Assembly (NCBI RefSeq): GCF_007990775.1 | Contig: NZ_BJXB01000001.1 | Span: 1-64,000 of the forward strand | DNA from: Deinococcus cellulosilyticus NBRC 106333 = KACC 11606 | Lineage (GTDB): Bacteria > Deinococcota > Deinococci > Deinococcales > Deinococcaceae | Direction: 5' to 3' | DNA: 64,000 bases | In this document: positions 25,019 to 33,419 of the stretch, in pieces | Layout: every line of letters starts with the position of its first letter | How positions within the stretch are numbered: position 1 is the first letter of the stretch | Made by a program: the position numbers and the translations under genes | Notes under the pieces: model-generated | Seen by the model: the letters and a program-made list of their open reading frames with translations, nothing else | The model's database searches: none | What the model was told of the DNA's origin: nothing

Positions 25019-27128
25019 AACCTGGAGCGTATTCAACAAGATCACCGTGCTGGGTCTGCTCTGTGTGGTGGTGGTGATGGTGCTGGTGGGCTGGCTTCTG
25101 ACCCAGCAGACCCGCAGCGCTTTCATCGAGCAGGGCAAGAAGAACATTCAGCAGGTGGCTTTCAATGGCATGGACAAACTGGACCGCAGCCTCTTTGAGC
25201 GGTACACCGATGTGCAGTCTTTTGCCGCCACCCCGGCGGCCAAATCCATGAATCCATCCACCATCACCGAACTGGCCAATGCCAGTGTGAGCCTGTACGC
25301 TCCCATCTACAGCCTGATTGTGGTTGCAGATGCCAGCGGCCGCATCATTGCCGTGAACACGGTAGACCCGCAGGGGAACACCAGCACCCGCACAGCACGC
25401 CTGCTGGGCCAGAATGTGTCCGGTCAGGCATGGTTCAAGAATGCACTCAGCAGCAGTGTCCAGACGACACCTGTGGACCTGCAGGACCTGCACCCTGATC
25501 CACTGGTCCGGGCGGTTTATGGGCCAGAAGATGATCTGGCCCTGTCCTTCAGTGCGCCCATCCGCAACGACGCCGGGCGGGTGGTGGGGGTGTGGAGCAA
25601 CCGCATCGACTGGGACACTGTGGTGCAGTTGCTGAAAGACCTGGAAACCGCCGGGCACCAGGCAGGTCTGAAAAGCCTGCGCGTGGGTCTGGTGGACACA
25701 AAAGGACTGACCCTGCACAGCCCGCAGGACACCGATTTTCAGACCAACAAACTGATCACCCGCATGGGGGTGAATGCCAGCGAAAGCACCGAAGGGGCCA
25801 AAGACGCCCCAAGCCCTCTGGGAGAAGGAGCAGGTCTGGTTGGTTGGCACACCTCCAGGGGATATTCCAACTTCCCGGGTTTTGGCTGGGTGATGCTGGC
25901 CGGGCAGGACCTCACGGACCTGGACGCTTCATCTCAGTCGTTGATTCAGACGGTGGTGCTTGCCTGTGTGGTGGTGATTGTGGTCTTCATGGTGCTGCTG
26001 TACCTGATTCGCCTTGCGATCGAGCGCAGGGTGAGGACACTGGCGGCAGCTGCCAATGCACTGGCCGTGGGGAACCTCAGTGTCACGTTGCCTGAGTACA
26101 GCCGCGATGAGATTGGTGCCCTCAGAAATGCCTTTGAGCGCATGACCAACCACCAGAGTGCCATGGCGAAGGTTGCCAACAGCATTGCATCTGGAAACAT
26201 CGGCCTGAACCTCACCCCTCAGGGCGACCAGGACATGCTTGGAAATGCGTTCCAGCGCATGCTGGACCACCTGCGTTCCCTGGTCAAAGAGGTGCAGGAA
26301 GCCTCGCACAATCTGGCTTCTGCCTCCATGCAACTGCAGGCCGCCTCTGCCCAGCAAGGGGCCAGCATCAACGAGCAGTCTGCTGCGGTCACCGAGACCA
26401 GTGCCACCGTGGAAGAGGTGCGGGTCTCCAGCGATCAGGCGGTGGACATGGCGAACACCGTCAGTGAGAACGCCCAGACCGCTCAGCAGGTGGCGGTTGC
26501 AGGTTCAGAAGCCACCCAGACCATGATCCGTGACATGCAGGACATCCGCAAACAGGTGCAGGACATCAGCTCCCACATCCTCACCCTTTCTGAGAGCAGC
26601 CAGAAAATCAGTGACATCATCGAGGTGGTCAGTGACCTTGCAGACCAGAGCAACCTGCTGGCCCTGAATGCCGCCATTGAAGCCCACCGGGCAGGGGAGC
26701 ATGGTCGCGGGTTCGTGATTGTGGCCCAGGAGATTCGCAACCTTGCTGAGCAGTCGAAGACGGCAACCAGCCAGGTCAGAACCATCCTGTCGGGCATCCA
26801 GCGGGACACCAATGCAGCAGTGATGGCCACAGAACGCGGAACCCGGGTGGTCGACAATGGAGCCCACTCCATCCAGACCCTGGAGCACACCATCAACGAA
26901 CTCTCAGAAGCCATCGAACATGCCGCCAGGTCCGCCCAGGTGATTGCCGGGTCTGTGAAGCAGCATTCTTACGGCATGGAACAGATTGCTCTGGCCATGC
27001 AGAACATCCAGACCGCCAGTGAACAGAACCTGCAGGCCAGTGAAAGCAACCAGCAGGCCGCAAAACACCTCAGCTCCTGGGCCACCCGCCTGAAAAATGT
27101 CATTGACAGGTACCGACTGGAACCATGA
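25005..27128 (+). CDS. Methyl-accepting chemotaxis protein (membrane receptor)
   Basis: A 707-residue transmembrane receptor feeding the CheA of this operon. TM1 is at about 13-35 (VLGLLCVVVVMVLVGWLL). A periplasmic or extracytoplasmic sensory domain of about 270 residues (dCache-like in size, VVADASGRIIAVNT) follows, then TM2 (VVLACVVVIVVFMVLLYLI), HAMP, a long coiled coil, and the conserved hairpin NLLALNAAIEAHRAGEHGRG. The start is GTG 25005, with GGAGGA 5 nt before it; an apparent upstream extension overlaps the CheW gene in another frame and is rejected. The ligand is unknown. Confidence 0.92.
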   Translation: MQSFKTWSVFNKITVLGLLCVVVVMVLVGWLLTQQTRSAFIEQGKKNIQQVAFNGMDKLDRSLFERYTDVQSFAATPAAKSMNPSTITELANASVSLYAPIYSLIVVADASGRIIAVNTVDPQGNTSTRTARLLGQNVSGQAWFKNALSSSVQTTPVDLQDLHPDPLVRAVYGPEDDLALSFSAPIRNDAGRVVGVWSNRIDWDTVVQLLKDLETAGHQAGLKSLRVGLVDTKGLTLHSPQDTDFQTNKLITRMGVNASESTEGAKDAPSPLGEGAGLVGWHTSRGYSNFPGFGWVMLAGQDLTDLDASSQSLIQTVVLACVVVIVVFMVLLYLIRLAIERRVRTLAAAANALAVGNLSVTLPEYSRDEIGALRNAFERMTNHQSAMAKVANSIASGNIGLNLTPQGDQDMLGNAFQRMLDHLRSLVKEVQEASHNLASASMQLQAASAQQGASINEQSAAVTETSATVEEVRVSSDQAVDMANTVSENAQTAQQVAVAGSEATQTMIRDMQDIRKQVQDISSHILTLSESSQKISDIIEVVSDLADQSNLLALNAAIEAHRAGEHGRGFVIVAQEIRNLAEQSKTATSQVRTILSGIQRDTNAAVMATERGTRVVDNGAHSIQTLEHTINELSEAIEHAARSAQVIAGSVKQHSYGMEQIALAMQNIQTASEQNLQASESNQQAAKHLSSWATRLKNVIDRYRLEP

Positions 27129-29023
27129 CCCCACAGGACCGCTTGCTTCACATCTGTGCATTTGAACTCCGCCAGCTGATCCACCTGCAGGACGTGGCAG
27201 GCATGGTGCTGCCCCTGCGCAGGGCAGCCCAGGTGGTGGGCTGGAAAGCCCTGATTGATGGGTGGGGAGAAGTGGTGCAGTGGTCCAGAGAAGAGCTGCA
27301 GTTGCGCATCCGCAGCTGGATTCCGGTGCTTGAACGGGGTGAGTTGCCCAACCTCCAGGGATCGACCCCATCCCCCCATCCCAGAGAAGTCCTGCCTGAG
27401 CCGCCTCCTGAAACTTCCACCATGCGTGCGGACCGTCGCCAGGAGATCCGCATCAGCCTGCAGCAACTCGAAAGCCTTTTTGCCCACGCAGGAGAGCTCA
27501 CCGTCCTGCGCAACAGATTGGAAGAGCATGTTCGCAGACTGCAGGGGCTGGAAGGGGCCATGGTGGGGCTGGACCGGGAAACCCGCATCACCTTCTCGGA
27601 GAACCTGAGGCAGCTCAGGCAGGACCAGTCTGAACTGAACCGCATCAGTGCAGAACTGACCCGACAGGTGATCGACCTCCGGCTGCGCCCTGCTTCCCTG
27701 ATGGTCACCCCACTTGAGCGTCTGGTGCGCGACCTTGCCAGAGGGCAGAACAAGAAACTGCATTTCGAGACTTCTGGAACAGACACCGAGCTGGACCGCA
27801 ATCTGCTGGACCCCCTCAGGGACGCCCTGATGCACCTGATTCGCAATGCCATTGACCATGGACTGGAAACCCCGGAAGAGCGCCGCAGGTCAGGCAAACC
27901 CGAGGTGGGGCGTCTGGGACTGCACATTCAGAGCCGGGGGGAATCCATCCAATTGACCCTCTCCGATGACGGCAGGGGCATTCAGCTGGAACGGGTGCGG
28001 CAGAAGGCCATTGAGCGGGGCATGGTGCAGGATCAGGACCTCCTCTCACAGGAAGAGGTCCATGATCTGCTCTTCCAGCCCGGATTCAGCACCGCCCAGC
28101 AGGTGTCTTCCATTTCGGGTCGTGGGGTGGGCCTCGATGCCGTGCGGGCCAATGTGGACCTGCTTGGAGGGGAGGTCTGGCTGAGCAGTGTCGAGGGAGA
28201 GGGCACCACCTTTCACCTGCGGCTTCCCCAGACCCTCGCCACCACCCGTGCTTTTGTGGTTCGGGTTTCCGATCAGGCATTTGCCCTTCCTTCAAGGCAT
28301 GTGGACCGCATCCTCAAACCCGATCACTTCACGGTGGTGGACCAGAAACGCACGGTGGAATGGCAGGGAAATGCCATTCCCGTTTTTGAACTCAGTGAGG
28401 TGCTGGGGCTTCCTCCTTCGGGTGCGCCTGTCACCGTGATCCTGAACCTCGCAGAACGCTGTGTGGGCATCAACGTGCAGCAGGTGACCAGCGAGGAGGA
28501 GTTCGTGATGAAACACCTCCCGTGGGGCATTCCAGCCAGCACAGCCTTCCAGGGGGTGGTGATGGACCGCTCCGGTGCACTGCTTCCAGTGCTGAACGTT
28601 GCCCAGCTTTCCGTGCAGGCCCGTCCACGCCCCGCCGCCCAGGTCCAGACCGCCCGCAAGAAACAGCGCATCCTGGTGGCAGATGATTCGGTGGCGGTCC
28701 GCACCATCCAGCGCAGTGTGCTGGAACTGGCCGGGTTCGAGGTGCAGGTGGCAGAAAATGGCCGCATTGCCCTGCAAATGCTCAGGCAGCATTCTTTTGA
28801 CCTGCTGGTTTCGGATGTGGAGATGCCTGAAATGACCGGTCTGGACCTCACCCGGGAGATCCGCAAAGATGAGCGTTTGAAGCACCTCCCGGTGATCCTG
28901 GTGACCTCCATGGCCACCCCACAACACCGGGAAGAGGGCATGCTGGCTGGAGCAGATGCCTACCTGATCAAGGGAAATTACGCACCAGAAGACCTGCTGG
29001 ACACCCTGGGGAGGTTGATTTGA
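27125..29023 (+). CDS. cheA: CheA-REC hybrid kinase lacking the P1 phosphotransfer domain
   Basis: A 632-residue chemosensory kinase. Residues 1-90 are a helical stretch in which the HTIKG motif of P1 is absent (the equivalent part reads LRRAAQVVGWKAL). P3 dimerisation lies at about 110-185. The P4 ATPase (about 190-370) has an intact N box HLIRNAIDHGLE and G1 DDGRGI. P5 CheW-like (about 375-500) follows, then a C-terminal receiver with phospho-acceptor Asp near 565 in LLVSDVEMPEMTG. The domain order otherwise matches WspE and FrzE. The separate HPt protein at 19953 is the likely P1 donor. It overlaps the receptor (ATGA) and cheB (TTGA). Confidence 0.9.
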   Translation: MTPQDRLLHICAFELRQLIHLQDVAGMVLPLRRAAQVVGWKALIDGWGEVVQWSREELQLRIRSWIPVLERGELPNLQGSTPSPHPREVLPEPPPETSTMRADRRQEIRISLQQLESLFAHAGELTVLRNRLEEHVRRLQGLEGAMVGLDRETRITFSENLRQLRQDQSELNRISAELTRQVIDLRLRPASLMVTPLERLVRDLARGQNKKLHFETSGTDTELDRNLLDPLRDALMHLIRNAIDHGLETPEERRRSGKPEVGRLGLHIQSRGESIQLTLSDDGRGIQLERVRQKAIERGMVQDQDLLSQEEVHDLLFQPGFSTAQQVSSISGRGVGLDAVRANVDLLGGEVWLSSVEGEGTTFHLRLPQTLATTRAFVVRVSDQAFALPSRHVDRILKPDHFTVVDQKRTVEWQGNAIPVFELSEVLGLPPSGAPVTVILNLAERCVGINVQQVTSEEEFVMKHLPWGIPASTAFQGVVMDRSGALLPVLNVAQLSVQARPRPAAQVQTARKKQRILVADDSVAVRTIQRSVLELAGFEVQVAENGRIALQMLRQHSFDLLVSDVEMPEMTGLDLTREIRKDERLKHLPVILVTSMATPQHREEGMLAGADAYLIKGNYAPEDLLDTLGRLI

Positions 29024-30036
29024 AGACCGTGAAGGTGCTGCTGGTCGACGATTCTCCGGTGCAGCTTGCCCTCCTGAGGAGCTGGATCGAACAGGACCCT
29101 GCCATGAAAGTGGTCGGGGTGGCCGCAAGTGGTCTGGAGGCAGTGCAACTGACCGCTGAACTGAAGCCTGATGTGATCGCACTGGATCTGTTCATGCCTG
29201 AGATGGACGGCTTCAAAGTCACCGAACGCATCATGCAGGAGCACCCGACCCCCATTCTGCTGCTCACCGTGTCCGAGCAGCACGCAACCCTCAGCAAGGA
29301 TGCCCACCACAGCGGAGCCATCACCGTGATGCTCAAGCCCACTCCAGATGATGCCCAGAACATCCAGAAGTTCCGGGAAACCCTCAAGGTTGTGGCAAAA
29401 ATCAAAATGGTCCGCCGTCACACTGTGAAACCCATTGCACCGCAGAGCAAGGTCAGTTTTCCCTATCAGGCGGTGCTCATTGCCGCCTCCACTGGAGGAC
29501 CTCCCATCCTGCAAACCATTCTGTCCCAGCTTCCAGAGCATTTTCCTCTGCCTGTGGTGATTGTGCAGCACATTGCCCAGGGTTTTGAGATGTCGCTGAT
29601 CAACTGGCTTCAGACCAGTTGCCTGTTGCCCATCCACCTTGCCAGGGAAGGCATGGAACTCAAGAAAGGGGTGTATCTGGCCCCGAGTGGCACCCATCTG
29701 GAACTGCTGCACAAACACGGCAAGGTGGTGCTGCATCTCAGCCACCATGCACCCGTGCGGGGCCACCGTCCGAGCGCCAACATGCTCTTTGACTCGGCCA
29801 CCCGCCTGCTTGGAGGCAACCTGATCGCCATTCAGCTCACAGGCATGGGAGAAGACGGGGCCAGTGGGCTCAAGGCCATCCGGGATGCAGGAGGGTTCAC
29901 CATCGCGCAGGATGAAAAAAGCTCCACAGTCTTTGGCATGCCCCAGGCCGCCATCAAACTGGGGGCTGCGCAGCATGTGCTCTCTCCTGAAGAGATTCCC
30001 CGCAAGCTGAAAGAGATTCTTGGACTGCAGCCCTGA
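29020..30036 (+). CDS. cheB: CheB protein-glutamate methylesterase
   Basis: A 338-residue receptor-demethylating response regulator. The receiver domain has Asp56 in ALDLFMPEMDG. The esterase catalytic triad is visible as Ser157 (AASTGG), His184 (VIVQHIA) and Asp279 (MGEDGA). The start is TTG 29020, overlapping the cheA stop as TTGA, with GGGGAGG just upstream. Last gene of the operon, and equivalent to WspF. No clear terminator follows in the 179 bases before the convergent diguanylate cyclase. Confidence 0.93.
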   Translation: MKTVKVLLVDDSPVQLALLRSWIEQDPAMKVVGVAASGLEAVQLTAELKPDVIALDLFMPEMDGFKVTERIMQEHPTPILLLTVSEQHATLSKDAHHSGAITVMLKPTPDDAQNIQKFRETLKVVAKIKMVRRHTVKPIAPQSKVSFPYQAVLIAASTGGPPILQTILSQLPEHFPLPVVIVQHIAQGFEMSLINWLQTSCLLPIHLAREGMELKKGVYLAPSGTHLELLHKHGKVVLHLSHHAPVRGHRPSANMLFDSATRLLGGNLIAIQLTGMGEDGASGLKAIRDAGGFTIAQDEKSSTVFGMPQAAIKLGAAQHVLSPEEIPRKLKEILGLQP

Positions 30037-30215
30037 AATTCAGCGGCCTTTCGGTCAGGTTTCATGGGCATCATGCTGTCCAGCGAGCAGGTTCACCTGT
30101 TCTTCACTCTGTGGGATTTGATTCTGAGGGGCCCAGATGCTGCTGGTACACTTCAGACACTCTTCCTCCCCAAAGGGCACCTGGAAAACACAACCGGGTG
30201 CTCTTTTTCTGGCCG

Positions 30216-31289
30216 TCACATCTGGGGATCAAGCCGTTCCCGGAGTTCCCGTTTGATGCGGTTGCGGCCCTCCCGTTTGGCACGGTAGAGCAGGTGGTCT
30301 CCCTGCTCCAGCAACTGGTTCAGGTTGCCAGGGGTGGAAAACTGCACCAGACCTCCACTGACCGTGATGCGCTCAGGGACCGGAAAGACATGGTGCTCTA
30401 CTGTTTCACGGATGCGTTCGGCAATCGTGATGGCCTGCTGGGTTTCGATGCCCCTCAGGACCACCAGGAACTCCTCTCCTCCCATGCGGTACAGGCGGTC
30501 ATTGTCCCGGGTGCTGCTTTTCAGAAGTGCAGCAAGTTGCCGCAGCACTTCATCTCCCATGGCGTGCCCATGCCGGTCATTGACCTGCTTGAAGTGGTCG
30601 AGGTCCAGCAGCAGAAAAGCGTCCCCTGTGCTGAAACGGGCACGGTCTTTTTCAAATTGCCTGCGGTTGAGAAGGCCCGTTAGAGGATCAGACAGGGCTT
30701 CCTGCCTGAGGTGTTCGGTGGCCTTCAGGTACTCGATGCGGGTCATCAGGATCTGTGCAGAAAGGTAAAATCCGATCACGTTGGCCAGAAAGTACCAGAT
30801 GAACACATGGCTGAAGTACCAGCCAGCAACCGGAGACAGCAACACTGGAAGGGTGTGCACAGAAAACACCAGCAGGGGGGTGACCATGTAAGATCTGCGG
30901 TCTGGCCTTCCATCTGGCATGCGGCTGCGGATCAGGCCCAGCAGAATGAAGGTCAGCAGCAGGGACATGGCATAAACGTTGATGTTTTGAACCGGAAAGT
31001 AAATCACTCTGGTGATCAGAACTGGAGCAATCGCAATCAGACCATACCCAATCCCATAACGCAGCATCAGCAGCACGATGGGTACCGCCCGCACATCCAC
31101 CTGGATGTCGTCTCCGATGGTGATTCCGTGGAACATGAGCAGAATGGCTCCCCCTGAACAGAGCAGGGTTCGGAGGAGGACCATGGATCGCCGCTCAGCT
31201 GTTCGCCAGTCTTGATAGGTCAGGCTGACCACATAGGCCAGTGAGATGACCATGCAGGTGTTGATGAACAGGGAATCCAGGGTGGACAT
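30216..31289 (-). CDS. Membrane diguanylate cyclase (5TMR-LYT-like sensor plus GGDEF)
   Basis: A 357-residue inner-membrane cyclic-di-GMP synthase. The first 190 residues form about six hydrophobic helices resembling the 5TM receptors of the LytS-YhcK type (MFHGITIGDDIQVDVRAVPI). The C-terminal GGDEF domain has MGGEEF and an RDND inhibitory site at the right distance, so it should be active. GAGGCAG precedes the ATG. It is convergent with the chemosensory operon. Confidence 0.88.
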   Translation of the reverse strand: MSTLDSLFINTCMVISLAYVVSLTYQDWRTAERRSMVLLRTLLCSGGAILLMFHGITIGDDIQVDVRAVPIVLLMLRYGIGYGLIAIAPVLITRVIYFPVQNINVYAMSLLLTFILLGLIRSRMPDGRPDRRSYMVTPLLVFSVHTLPVLLSPVAGWYFSHVFIWYFLANVIGFYLSAQILMTRIEYLKATEHLRQEALSDPLTGLLNRRQFEKDRARFSTGDAFLLLDLDHFKQVNDRHGHAMGDEVLRQLAALLKSSTRDNDRLYRMGGEEFLVVLRGIETQQAITIAERIRETVEHHVFPVPERITVSGGLVQFSTPGNLNQLLEQGDHLLYRAKREGRNRIKRELRERLDPQM

Positions 31290-31460
31290 GTCTGCCTCAA
31301 TTCAATGGGCTCAGAGGATTTTCTTGTGGCCTGAACCGGGTACAAATCAAAGCGTACACCAAAAAAGAAACCGTTCACATCCCACACAAAGAACACAGAC
31401 AAATGGTGAAAAGCAAAACTCCACAACTGAACATGCTTTTTTTGAAAGTGAAATCCTGAC

Positions 31461-31476
31461 TAAGGGATATCCCTTA
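31461..31476. promoter_or_regulatory. Perfect 16-bp palindrome, candidate operator
   Basis: TAAGGGATATCCCTTA is its own reverse complement. It lies 172 bases upstream of the diguanylate cyclase start and about 400 bases upstream of the secreted protein. The binding protein is unknown. Confidence 0.45.
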
Positions 31477-31590
31477 TCTGATTTTTGCCATTGACGGCAT
31501 CTTTGTGGGGTGGAGTTGATGCTGCCCTGACCTGCGCATCACAGGCTGATTCTGGTGGGACAGTCTCTCAAAAGCGGAAGACGCCATGTC

Positions 31591-31644
31591 CTTCAACGTC
31601 TCTGAACACGGACTGTTCACCCGTGTTCAGAGGTTTGATTGAAG
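31591..31644. other. Long imperfect inverted repeat, possible structured RNA
   Basis: The inner 12-bp stem CTCTGAACACGG / CCGTGTTCAGAG has a 9-nt loop. It is flanked by an outer CTTCAA / TTGAAG pair across a 3/6-nt internal loop. No T run follows, so it is not a typical terminator. Confidence 0.5.
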
Positions 31645-31871
31645 TGAGGACACGCTGCTCTACCCTTGCAACTGACAGCAGGATGGCTTCAGTTGCAGTT
31701 CCACCATCTTCACAATTTCACCACACATCTTGCTCAAATCTTTTGCAAGCCTTGACCTGCACCAATCTTTCCTGTCTTTGATGCCACACAAAAGGCTTAA
31801 CAACTTCTTCAAAAGTTCTTCCCTTCATGTTCACATCTTCAGGCCAGAATGACGCTCAGGAGGCACCAAAA

Positions 31872-32309
31872 ATGAAAAAGCACCTGATTCCCCTGATGAT
31901 TTCTGCCCTGACGCTCACCAGCCTTGCCAGCGCGGCCAGCGTGAGCAGCACCAGCAACCTCGGAGAAGGATTCCATCTGATCACTTCTGCTGTGGGACAA
32001 TGTACCGGCGCAGAAAACTGCACCATTCCCTATGGCAATAAAGTCTGCGATGCAGACAACCTGGGTGTGGTTTACCGCATGGCCACCCCAAACCCGGATG
32101 GAAGCTATGCTTATGAAGACCAGAAGTGCATCTGGGGAGATGACTCCCAGTGGATTGTGGACACCTACACCGTCACCAAAGGAGGGGAAGATTTCAGCTG
32201 TCCTGTGGTGGCTGCAGGACCTCTCACCAGCACCACCAACAACTGGCCTCCCACCCGCTTCTGGGGCCTCACCCCTGAACAGTTTGTGTACTGCACCAAG
32301 AGCCGCTGA
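31872..32309 (+). CDS. Small secreted cysteine-containing protein of unknown function
   Basis: A 145-residue exported protein. The signal peptide MKKHLIPLMISALTLTSLAS ends in a likely A-A cleavage site. The mature part has six cysteines (QCTGAENC, VCDAD, KCIWG, FSCPV, YCTKSR), which may form disulfides outside the cytoplasm. No family is recognised. AGGAGG lies 8-9 nt before the ATG at 31872; an upstream in-frame ATG at 31827 has no such site. A probable terminator follows. Confidence 0.72.
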   Translation: MKKHLIPLMISALTLTSLASAASVSSTSNLGEGFHLITSAVGQCTGAENCTIPYGNKVCDADNLGVVYRMATPNPDGSYAYEDQKCIWGDDSQWIVDTYTVTKGGEDFSCPVVAAGPLTSTTNNWPPTRFWGLTPEQFVYCTKSR

Positions 32310-32325
32310 GTTCAACATTTCAGGG

Positions 32326-32354
32326 AGCTCCGGGATCGAATCCTGGGGCTTTTC
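32326..32354 (+). terminator. Probable terminator after the secreted protein gene
   Basis: AGCTCCGGGA pairs with TCCTGGGGCT (10 pairs, two of them G-T) around a 5-nt loop and runs into TTTT. Confidence 0.6.
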
Positions 32355-32420
32355 GTGTGAATGAACCCTGTGAGACTGCACCTGATATGCTAGAGACAGC
32401 TGTTGTCCCGGAGGTCTGCC

Positions 32421-33419
32421 ATGAACCACGGAGATGCCCTGTTTGCTGCAACACAGTCACACGGCCAGTTTTACCTTGCCACCCTCAATGCCCTGCTGGA
32501 GAAGTTTGCTGCTCTGGTCAGGAGCCCAGAACCACCGCATGCTCTGCACACCCTGCTCATGCGAGAACTGCCCGTGGTGTTCGAGCAGCTGGAAGATTCG
32601 GCATCTCGCGCAGGCAGCCTGGAGTTCACCACCCTGATGGTCTGGCTGTCCCAGACTTTTCAGGCACGCAGCATCCCTGTCGCAGTGCTGCACCTCACCC
32701 TCCAGGCGATGCAACAACACCTGCTTGACACCCCTGACCTTCCCTGGAGAACAGCAGGACTCTCTGTTCTGGAGGATGCCCTGCAAGCCCTGTCTCAACC
32801 TCAAGAGGCCAGGGATGTGACGAAAAACCTCCCAATGCTGGACCTGCTCCTGCAGACCGAACCTGTCTCAGATGCTGTTCTGGAAACACCTTATCTGGAT
32901 CTGGCTGTGGACCAGATTCAGCCTGCCCTGTACCGGGTTGGGGAACTGTGGCAACAGGGCAAAATCTCGGTGGCCACAGAACACCTCGCCACCCTTCGGG
33001 CACAGAACATTTTGCTGAGGGGATACAGACGGGCCGCATTCTTTCCCTTTGCAGGACGCAAAGTCCTGGTGGCCTGTGTTCCTGGAAACCACCACACGCT
33101 CGGGGCCCAGATCCTGGGAGATGCCTTCGAGATGCAAGGCTGGTCCTGCACTGTCCTGATGCCAGGTTTGCCTGCAGAAGACCTGATGTTCCAGATCGAC
33201 CAGTGCAAGCCAGATGTGGTGGCCCTGTCTGCAGGCCTGATTCAGCAACTTGGAAGTACACGCAAGATTCTGCAAAGCATCCGTTTGCACTGGACTTCCA
33301 GCGTGCCTGTTCTGGCTGTGGGCGGACATGCCACCCAGATGGTGCCCCATGCAGGAGGAGCCCTGGGGGCGGACCTGTGGGGCCTGAATGCCAGGCAGCT
33401 TCTACAGGAAGTGTCATGA
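32421..33419 (+). CDS. Cobalamin-binding regulator with CarH-like light-sensing signature
   Basis: A 332-residue protein with no DNA-binding domain visible. Residues 1-145 are helical and unassigned. Residues about 150-215 form the helical cap of a B12 domain with the W-x9-EH motif (Trp177, Glu187, His188; LWQQGKISVATEH), and Val184 is at the position conserved in CarH. The Rossmann B12-binding half follows with NHHTLG (Asn223, His225, replacing DxHxxG), and later VALSAGL and GGHAT. W-x9-EH marks adenosylcobalamin photoreceptors rather than B12 enzymes. The start ATG 32421 has GGAGGT before it. The stop overlaps the next gene's ATG, so it probably controls the coupled diguanylate cyclase. Confidence 0.82.
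   Translation: MNHGDALFAATQSHGQFYLATLNALLEKFAALVRSPEPPHALHTLLMRELPVVFEQLEDSASRAGSLEFTTLMVWLSQTFQARSIPVAVLHLTLQAMQQHLLDTPDLPWRTAGLSVLEDALQALSQPQEARDVTKNLPMLDLLLQTEPVSDAVLETPYLDLAVDQIQPALYRVGELWQQGKISVATEHLATLRAQNILLRGYRRAAFFPFAGRKVLVACVPGNHHTLGAQILGDAFEMQGWSCTVLMPGLPAEDLMFQIDQCKPDVVALSAGLIQQLGSTRKILQSIRLHWTSSVPVLAVGGHATQMVPHAGGALGADLWGLNARQLLQEVS

Larger units (their letters stand above)
31290..31871. other. Gene-poor 582-bp intergenic region
   Basis: No convincing gene. A 98-residue open frame at 31485-31781 has no ribosome-binding site and unprotein-like composition. The region holds a perfect 16-bp palindrome (31461-31476) and a long imperfect inverted repeat (31591-31644), both listed separately. 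Confidence 0.6.

Noticed and set aside
31485..31781. 98-codon open frame in the gene-poor region
   Set aside because: No ribosome-binding site, Ser/Thr/Cys-rich with no structure, and it overlaps the inverted repeat.
32948..33415. 156-codon N-terminal extension of the B12-linked diguanylate cyclase
   Set aside because: It runs through the B12 gene in another frame; the ATGA overlap at 33416 is the better start.
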